Assembly: GCA_023460875.1 (NCBI GenBank)
Contig: JAEWOQ010000515.1
Location: forward strand, 1 to 19,438
Direction of reading: 5' to 3'
DNA from: Pseudomonadota bacterium
Lineage (GTDB): Bacteria > Myxococcota_A > Polyangia > Polyangiales > Polyangiaceae
DNA length: 19,438 bases
Translations under genes and position numbers: made by a program
Shown here: in pieces, positions 15,157 through 19,438 of the stretch
Layout: each line of letters starts with the position of its first letter
How positions within the stretch are numbered: the stretch's first letter is position 1
Notes under the pieces: model-generated
What the model saw: the letters and a program-made list of their open reading frames with translations, nothing else
Database searches by the model: none
Told to the model about the DNA's origin: nothing

Positions 15157-15459
15157 GTGATTGAAGACCAGGAGATCGACGAGCTGAGGCGTCAAATCGA
15201 CGCGATCGATCTCCAGCTGCTCACGCTCCTCGCCAAGCGCCACGAGGTGGTCCTCGCCGTAGGGGAGCGCAAGCGCCTGCAGAACCTGCCGGTCCACGAT
15301 CCCAAGCGTGAGGCAGCTCAGCTCGAGCGACTCGGAACACTGGCGCCGCCCCCCGTGGACGGCGACACCATCCGCGCCGTCTTCTCCGCCATCATCGGGG
15401 AGTCACGGCGGCTGCAAGAGCAGCACATCCGCCGCGCCAGCGAGCGCCCCCAGCCCTGA
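15157..15459 (+). CDS. chorismate mutase, AroQ type, stand-alone
   Basis: A 100-residue cytoplasmic enzyme that converts chorismate to prephenate, the first step toward phenylalanine and tyrosine. It has the three-helix AroQ pattern. Residues matching the active site of the E. coli chorismate mutase domain fall at almost the same numbers: Arg11, Arg28, Lys39, Asp48, Arg51, Glu52, and a Gln at 87 near the equivalent of Gln88. No prephenate dehydratase or dehydrogenase domain is fused and none is adjacent. No signal peptide is present, so it is not the secreted AroQ form. The start is GTG 15157. The stop (15457-15459) merges with a tandem repeat. Confidence 0.9.
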   Translation: MIEDQEIDELRRQIDAIDLQLLTLLAKRHEVVLAVGERKRLQNLPVHDPKREAAQLERLGTLAPPPVDGDTIRAVFSAIIGESRRLQEQHIRRASERPQP

Positions 15460-15529
15460 GCGCACCGCCTCGTCGGCGCACCGCCTCGAGCGCACAGCCT
15501 CGAGCACACCGCCTCGAGCACACCGCCTC
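15458..15529. repeat. 14-bp tandem repeat beginning at the chorismate mutase stop codon
   Basis: Units of GAGCxCACCGCCTC occur at 15458-15471, a 16-bp variant at 15472-15487, then 15488-15501, 15502-15515 and 15516-15529. The last two are identical. The first begins on the G of the TGA stop. The array fills most of the gap before the convergent metallopeptidase gene. Confidence 0.82.
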
Positions 15530-15581
15530 CGCCACACCTGCGAGCGATTTGCCGAAGGGCCAGGGCCAGTCCGAGCACGTT

Positions 15582-16898
15582 CTAGTGGAGCGTGTGCCAG
15601 TTGCCGTCGTGCTCGACCTTGGGGATGTCGGGGCGCGAAATCCGCTCCCGAGGAGGCACCGGCATGCCTTCGCTGGGGCGCGCCAACACGATGTGCACCG
15701 GCCGACTCGAAGCCAGCTCGGCCCGCCGCGCGTCTTCCCGCGCCTCCTCCACCGCCCAGCGCGCCAGGATCTTCCGGTTGCGCTTCTGCCGCTTCCGCCA
15801 CCCCCAGACGAACAGCCCCAGCGCCCCCATCCAAACCATGGAGCCGCTGAACAGGACGGGCCAGAAGGTGTAACGGCGCGCGACGTCCTCGCGCCACTCG
15901 TACTCGAGGTTGCTCAGATCCGTCGCGTAGGCATCGGCCAGCGCCGCCTCGAAGCTCTGTCCCGCACGGAGGCGCTCGATCAGAGCGCGGAACCGGTAGG
16001 CCTCGTGGGAGCGCAGCAGGTAGCGCACCACGTCCGCCGCCTGCGCGTAGGCGACGGACACGTCGGTCGCGTCCGTGGGAAAGCGTTGGGCGAGATCTGC
16101 CAGGGGCAAGAGGTTCCCTGCGAGGGTCGCGGTCCAGAGGGTCTGCATCCGATCGGTCACGGCCTCCCCCGAGGCGTGCACCGCGAACCCCTCGTTGAAC
16201 CAGCGAGGCACGTTGCGGTGCCCTACGGCGTCGTGCAGAGCCACGTGGGCCAGCTCGTGCCGGAAGATCTGCACGAGATCGTGTCGCTCCCCCGGGTAGC
16301 GCGGCTGCTCCGTCAGCAGCACCAGGCCGATCTCCGAGTAGGCCACCCCAGAGGCGTACTTCGGGTACCCCGCTCCCGCGGGCGCCAGGGTCTCCATCTC
16401 GGTGACGGTCCGCCCCACCCGCACGTGGACGCGCGTGAGCACGTCCTGGCCGAGGATGTCCCGGAGCTCCTGCCGGGCCTTGTCCGCCGCGAGCTTGAGG
16501 GCCTCCACCCGAGCGCGACTCGACGGCTGGTAGGCGAAGTGAATCCAGCCACCATCGTGGGTCTTGAAGCCCTCCGGCACCGGGGGGACCTCGAGACCCA
16601 CGGCCGACGGATGATCCGAAGGACGCGCCTCGTGGGCGTCTCCCGAAGCGTCTCCCTGGCCATCTACCTGGACATCTACGTGGACCGAGTGCGGCGGCGG
16701 GCCCGGTGAGGGCGCGGGCTCCTCTGGAGCTACCCCGACCGCCGGATAGGTCGTGTGCGCGCCCACCGCCTGCGCGCTCGCCACCCCGCTCCAGAGCAGA
16801 GCCAAGAGCGTGCAGAGCAACACGCGCCAGCGAGCCGCGCCAACCGGGCGCTGACGGGCAGCCGCAGCGCGCAGCGCGGGCGAGACGAGACGCGGCAA
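15582..16898 (-). CDS. membrane-anchored HExxH metallopeptidase (peptidase MA-like)
   Basis: A gluzincin-type zinc metallopeptidase, about 438 residues from TTG 16898. The N-terminal signal or anchor contains RVLLCTLLALLW and then ASAQA, a likely cleavage site. A Pro-rich spacer follows. The catalytic HELAH lies at about 214-218 and the NEG motif with the third zinc ligand at about 235-237 (WFNEGFAVH). A transmembrane span (about 345-368, VWMGALGLFVWGW) is followed by a basic cytoplasmic tail of about 70 residues. This suggests a periplasmic protease held in the inner membrane. TTG 16898 is chosen because AAAGG and TACCTT lie just upstream; TTG 16937 or 16910 are also possible. The substrate is unknown. 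Confidence 0.82.
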   Translation of the reverse strand: MPRLVSPALRAAAARQRPVGAARWRVLLCTLLALLWSGVASAQAVGAHTTYPAVGVAPEEPAPSPGPPPHSVHVDVQVDGQGDASGDAHEARPSDHPSAVGLEVPPVPEGFKTHDGGWIHFAYQPSSRARVEALKLAADKARQELRDILGQDVLTRVHVRVGRTVTEMETLAPAGAGYPKYASGVAYSEIGLVLLTEQPRYPGERHDLVQIFRHELAHVALHDAVGHRNVPRWFNEGFAVHASGEAVTDRMQTLWTATLAGNLLPLADLAQRFPTDATDVSVAYAQAADVVRYLLRSHEAYRFRALIERLRAGQSFEAALADAYATDLSNLEYEWREDVARRYTFWPVLFSGSMVWMGALGLFVWGWRKRQKRNRKILARWAVEEAREDARRAELASSRPVHIVLARPSEGMPVPPRERISRPDIPKVEHDGNWHTLH

Positions 16899-16944
16899 GG
16901 TACCTTTCAAGGTAAGTTCCCGGTTCAGGTGCGTCAATCCCGGC

Positions 16945-16974
16945 CGGCGACGCAGCGGGCGGCGACGCAGCGGG
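16945..16974. repeat. 15-bp tandem repeat, 2 copies
   Basis: CGGCGACGCAGCGGG occurs at 16945-16959 and 16960-16974, followed by a partial CGGCAGCG. It lies between the metallopeptidase start and the end of the membrane protein gene. It may be a simple slippage repeat. Confidence 0.65.
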
Positions 16975-17018
16975 CGGCAGCGCTGCGACCGGCAGCGCCG
17001 CGCCCACGCGGAGCTGCG

Positions 17019-17879
17019 CTACCGGGCTGGCCAGGTGAAGGCAGGGGCCACGCGATCGAGCTCGGGGCCACGCACCCACAGGGCCGCCACACCGACGACG
17101 CAGACCGCCGCCCAACCGAGCAACGCGCCTCTCCAGAGGCGACGCGCCGTCGCCTGTCTCCGCGGAGAGTCCGCTCGCGACGCAGCATGCCGCTCTGGCT
17201 GTGGCTCTGATGTCTGTGCTGGCGGCTTGTCCTCGCTGGCCTGGACGGGGGCCTCTCCCCGCAGGGGCAGGAGCCAGGTGGCCGCCACGGTCAGCCCCAG
17301 GAGCGCGAGCCCGTCGACCCACGCGCTCCCCGCGTCGAAGCCAGCGACGACGCCGCGCACGAGGAGCCAAGCTCCGAGGGCCGCCGGCACCACAGCGCAG
17401 GCGCGGACGACCACCGCGCTGCACGTCAACAGCAGGCGGCGCGCGACGATGGCCGCCCCCAGAAAGACGCAGAGGGCCGCGCACGCGAACGTCACCGCCC
17501 CGAGGGGTCGATGGTGGGTGCTCTGCTCGAGCCACGCTCCGAGCCACGCCAGAGGCGCGATGCCCAGCGCCAAGGTCACGGCGAGCGAGCGCAGCAAGCC
17601 GGGACGAGGCTGCGCTCCAGGCGCCAGCACATGGGGCAAGCGGGCGCGCCGCAGCGCCAGCACCACGGGCCCCGTGACCGCCATGGGGAGGGCCAAGGCC
17701 CCGAGCAGCGCCCAGAAGTCGGCCTCACCCCCGAGGACGCGCAGCGCTGCGGGCACCCCCGCCAGCGCGCCCGCAGCGAGCCCATAAATCAACGAGCGCG
17801 CCTCCTCCACCACGAGCGAGGTCGGGTCGTGGAGCGCCGCGTCACCCGCGGCGCCTTGCTCGCGCGCGGTGTCCGTCAC
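17019..17879 (-). CDS. multi-pass membrane protein of unknown function
   Basis: A 286-residue inner-membrane protein. A short polar N-terminus is followed by about six hydrophobic spans (for example LIYGLAAGALAGVPAAL, FWALLGALALPMAVTG and VDGLALLGLTVAATWLLPL). A charged loop (about 208-245, rich in Glu, Gln, Pro and Arg) precedes a final span GALLGWAAVCVVGVAALWV. No family signature or catalytic motif was recognised. GTG 17879 overlaps the TGA of the epimerase gene in a 4-base GTGA, so the two are translationally coupled and probably act in the same process. A lipid or envelope glycan role is inferred only from the neighbour. Confidence 0.72.
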   Translation of the reverse strand: MTDTAREQGAAGDAALHDPTSLVVEEARSLIYGLAAGALAGVPAALRVLGGEADFWALLGALALPMAVTGPVVLALRRARLPHVLAPGAQPRPGLLRSLAVTLALGIAPLAWLGAWLEQSTHHRPLGAVTFACAALCVFLGAAIVARRLLLTCSAVVVRACAVVPAALGAWLLVRGVVAGFDAGSAWVDGLALLGLTVAATWLLPLRGEAPVQASEDKPPAQTSEPQPERHAASRADSPRRQATARRLWRGALLGWAAVCVVGVAALWVRGPELDRVAPAFTWPAR

Positions 17880-18943
17880 GTCGGGCGCAGCTCCAGGCGG
17901 GCCCGACGCGCCGCGTGCTCGGGCACGTAGCCGTTCTCGAGGTACCAGCGTACCGCGCGGGCCAGCGCCTCTCGCGCCGGGCGGTGCCGATAGCCCAGCT
18001 CCCGCGCGGCCTTGTCGCTGTCCACGTACACGTAGCGACCGTAGTAATCCTGCACCATACGGCGGGTGAGCAGCGGCTCACGGCCACGCCACGCGGAGCT
18101 CAGCTCGTCGAGCCACGCCCCGAACCGCGCCAGCCCCTCGCTCTTCTCGCCGCTGGGCTCCGCGAGCCCCGTGATGTCGCTGAGGGCCTCGTAGAACTCC
18201 CGGTGGGTCAGGTTGTCGCCACCGAGCAGGTAGCGCTCTCCCACCACCCCGCGCTCCATGGCGAGGATGTGCCCTTCGACGACATCATCGACGTCCGCAT
18301 AACAAAACCCTCCCGGCACGATCGGGACCGGCACGCTCGGCGACGTCTGCAGGTACTTCAACAGCATCCGCCCCGCGGGGGTCGGCCTCCAGTCGCCCGG
18401 CCCCACGATCACCGAGGGCTGCACGATCACCGCGGGGATCCCGCGGTCCACCGCCTCGAGCGCCGCGCGCTGCGCGTCCCGCTTGGCGACGGCGTACGCG
18501 TTGGCCTCGGGCAGGTTGAACTCGTGCTGCTCAGCCATCGGCTCCGGGCGATCGGTGGCGCCGAGGGTCGCCGCGGAGCTGGTGATCACGACCTTCTCCG
18601 TCCCGGCGCGGCGGGCCGCTTCGCAGGCGGCCTGGGTGCCGAGGACCGCGTCCTGGAAGATGGTGTCGCGGCGACGCTCGGACACGGAGTAGGTCGAGGC
18701 CACGTGGTACATGCGATCGCAGCCGCGCAGCGCCCGGTAGACCGTGTGATCGACGCGCACGTCCCCGACGGCGATCCGCACCCGATCCAACGGCAAGCCG
18801 GCGAGGGACTTCAGATTCGACTCGGGGCGCACCAGCGCCTTCACGCGCTCCCCGCGCTCGATCAGCTTGCGGACGAGGTGCGAACCGACGAACCCGTTCG
18901 CCCCAGTGACGAGGATCCAACCCTGGGCTTCGCTGCTCTTCAT
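17876..18943 (-). CDS. NAD(P)-dependent epimerase/dehydratase, HpnA/dihydroflavonol reductase-like
   Basis: A 355-residue extended short-chain dehydrogenase, cytoplasmic. The Rossmann dinucleotide motif TGANGFVG (13-20) is complete, and the catalytic Ser122/123 with Tyr150-xxx-Lys154 (YAVAK) is intact. The PSVIVGPGDWRPTPAGR and VDDVVEGHILAMERGVVGERYLLGG segments closely resemble HpnA, the hopanoid-associated sugar epimerase, and the dihydroflavonol reductase group. The true substrate is uncertain, and no squalene cyclase gene is in the window. ATG 18943 is preferred over GTG 18961 because TAGACC lies 8 nt upstream, as at other starts here. Its stop overlaps the start of the membrane protein gene. 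Confidence 0.85.
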   Translation of the reverse strand: MKSSEAQGWILVTGANGFVGSHLVRKLIERGERVKALVRPESNLKSLAGLPLDRVRIAVGDVRVDHTVYRALRGCDRMYHVASTYSVSERRRDTIFQDAVLGTQAACEAARRAGTEKVVITSSAATLGATDRPEPMAEQHEFNLPEANAYAVAKRDAQRAALEAVDRGIPAVIVQPSVIVGPGDWRPTPAGRMLLKYLQTSPSVPVPIVPGGFCYADVDDVVEGHILAMERGVVGERYLLGGDNLTHREFYEALSDITGLAEPSGEKSEGLARFGAWLDELSSAWRGREPLLTRRMVQDYYGRYVYVDSDKAARELGYRHRPAREALARAVRWYLENGYVPEHAARRARLELRPT

Positions 18944-18951
18944 CGAGGAGG

Positions 18952-18957
18952 GGTCTA
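18952..18957 (-). promoter_or_regulatory. possible -10 of the epimerase gene
   Basis: On the minus strand TAGACC ends 8 nt before ATG 18943. It lacks the final T of TANNNT. A TTTCTC at 18980-18975 with 17 bp spacing is a weak -35. If true, it separates this gene from the HEAT-repeat gene upstream. Confidence 0.25.
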
Positions 18958-19042
18958 CCACCTGGATTTCCCCCGAGAAAGCCGCCGGCGGAGGACGCGC
19001 CCCGCACCGGCCCAGCTGCGCCGCCGCAGGGTGCGTCCTCCC

Positions 19043-19438
19043 TCAGCGGCGACCAGCGGGAGCACTGACCGCTCTGCAACCAGGGTGAGACGGATCTGCG
19101 GCTTCGGCCGCCAGCTTACGAACCTGTCGAGGCACGCCGTCGCCGAGGAGCGGCGCCAGCTGCTCCCGGAGACCGGGGCTGCGCAGCTCTCCCAAGGCGC
19201 GGAGGGACGCCACGGACAGCCGCCGTTGCTCGGGTTCGATGTGCGGGTCCGACAAGCGCAAGGCCTGCTCGAGCAGCGCCGCCCTGGCGCCCGTCGCGCA
19301 GATCTGTCCGAGGCTGCGAGCCGCTTCCTGGCGCACGTCCGCCGCCTCTTCCCCATCGCGGAGGGCTCGCAGCAGCCACTCGCCGGCCGCAGGGGTCGGG
19401 CGGCGTCCCAGCGCGCGGGCCGCTGCCGCCCGCACGAC
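19043..19438 (-). CDS. HEAT-repeat protein, C-terminal part (5' end outside window)
   Basis: The last 131 codons of a longer gene; the frame is open to the window edge. The peptide is a series of paired helices of the HEAT type, for example DVRQEAARSLGQI, then LSVASLRALGEL, with conserved Ala and Leu positions and Arg/Asp turn residues. Such alpha-solenoid proteins bind other proteins. The last 20 residues are basic and look disordered. A GTG at 19435 is an in-frame start candidate, but it lies mid-repeat, so the gene most likely continues. A 99-bp gap separates it from the epimerase gene on the same strand. Confidence 0.7.
   Translation of the reverse strand, partial: VVRAAAARALGRRPTPAAGEWLLRALRDGEEAADVRQEAARSLGQICATGARAALLEQALRLSDPHIEPEQRRLSVASLRALGELRSPGLREQLAPLLGDGVPRQVRKLAAEAADPSHPGCRAVSAPAGRR

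Noticed and set aside
15403..17547. A 714-codon minus-strand frame across the metallopeptidase and membrane protein genes
   Set aside because: It lies in another frame of the same strand as two genes with clear motifs and membrane spans, and its product is Gly/Arg-rich without a domain.

Overview
The window is a very GC-rich bacterial chromosomal segment whose genes use almost only G or C at third codon positions. The gene mix (cysteine-rich lipoproteins, lipoproteins with Gly/Ser/Thr-rich linkers, a von Willebrand A lipoprotein, a PDZ protein with many carboxypeptidase-regulatory-like modules, HEAT repeats, a PleD-like GGDEF regulator) is typical of Myxococcota, most likely Polyangia. That placement is an inference from gene style; no rRNA or marker gene is present. 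No tRNA, rRNA, transposase, phage gene or CRISPR array was seen.

Layout, left to right. (1) 1-662: the possible tail of a gene, then a gene-free leader with a duplicated element around a TGGGGAAAC core. (2) 663-3118: two tandem, translationally coupled cysteine-rich lipoproteins that are clear paralogues. (3) 3134-4828 (-): a superfamily II helicase, divergent from (4) 5020-6390 (+), a nitroreductase-like protein. (5) 6443-7459 (-): a receiver-GGDEF diguanylate cyclase. (6) 7460-7910: a gene-free stretch with a compound minisatellite. (7) 7911-8294 (-): a DUF427 protein, divergent from (8) 8419-10416 (+), a PL11-type rhamnogalacturonan lyase lipoprotein. (9) 10596-10733 (+): a 45-residue single-pass membrane protein. 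(10) 10787-13756 (-): a 989-residue membrane-anchored multi-module PDZ protein, divergent from (11) 13852-15060 (+), a VWA lipoprotein, followed by (12) 15157-15459, a stand-alone AroQ chorismate mutase. (13) 15582-16898 (-): a membrane-anchored HExxH metallopeptidase; 17019-17879 (-): a multi-pass membrane protein, coupled by a GTGA overlap to 17876-18943 (-), an HpnA-like NAD-dependent epimerase/reductase. (14) 19043-19438 (-): the C-terminal end of a HEAT-repeat protein that runs off the window.

How the genes work together: apart from two coupled pairs (cysteine-rich lipoproteins; epimerase plus membrane protein) these look like independent transcription units. Many products are predicted to be exported or envelope-anchored. 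Two window-wide patterns stand out. First, at least six genes have a TANNNT -10-like hexamer only 8-11 nt before the start codon, suggesting widespread leaderless or near-leaderless transcription. Second, intergenic gaps carry short tandem repeats with 11-15 bp units, and three of these begin exactly at a gene's stop codon. No complete novel defence or biosynthetic system could be recognised; the stop-anchored repeats and the paralogous cysteine-rich lipoprotein pair are the most unusual signals.
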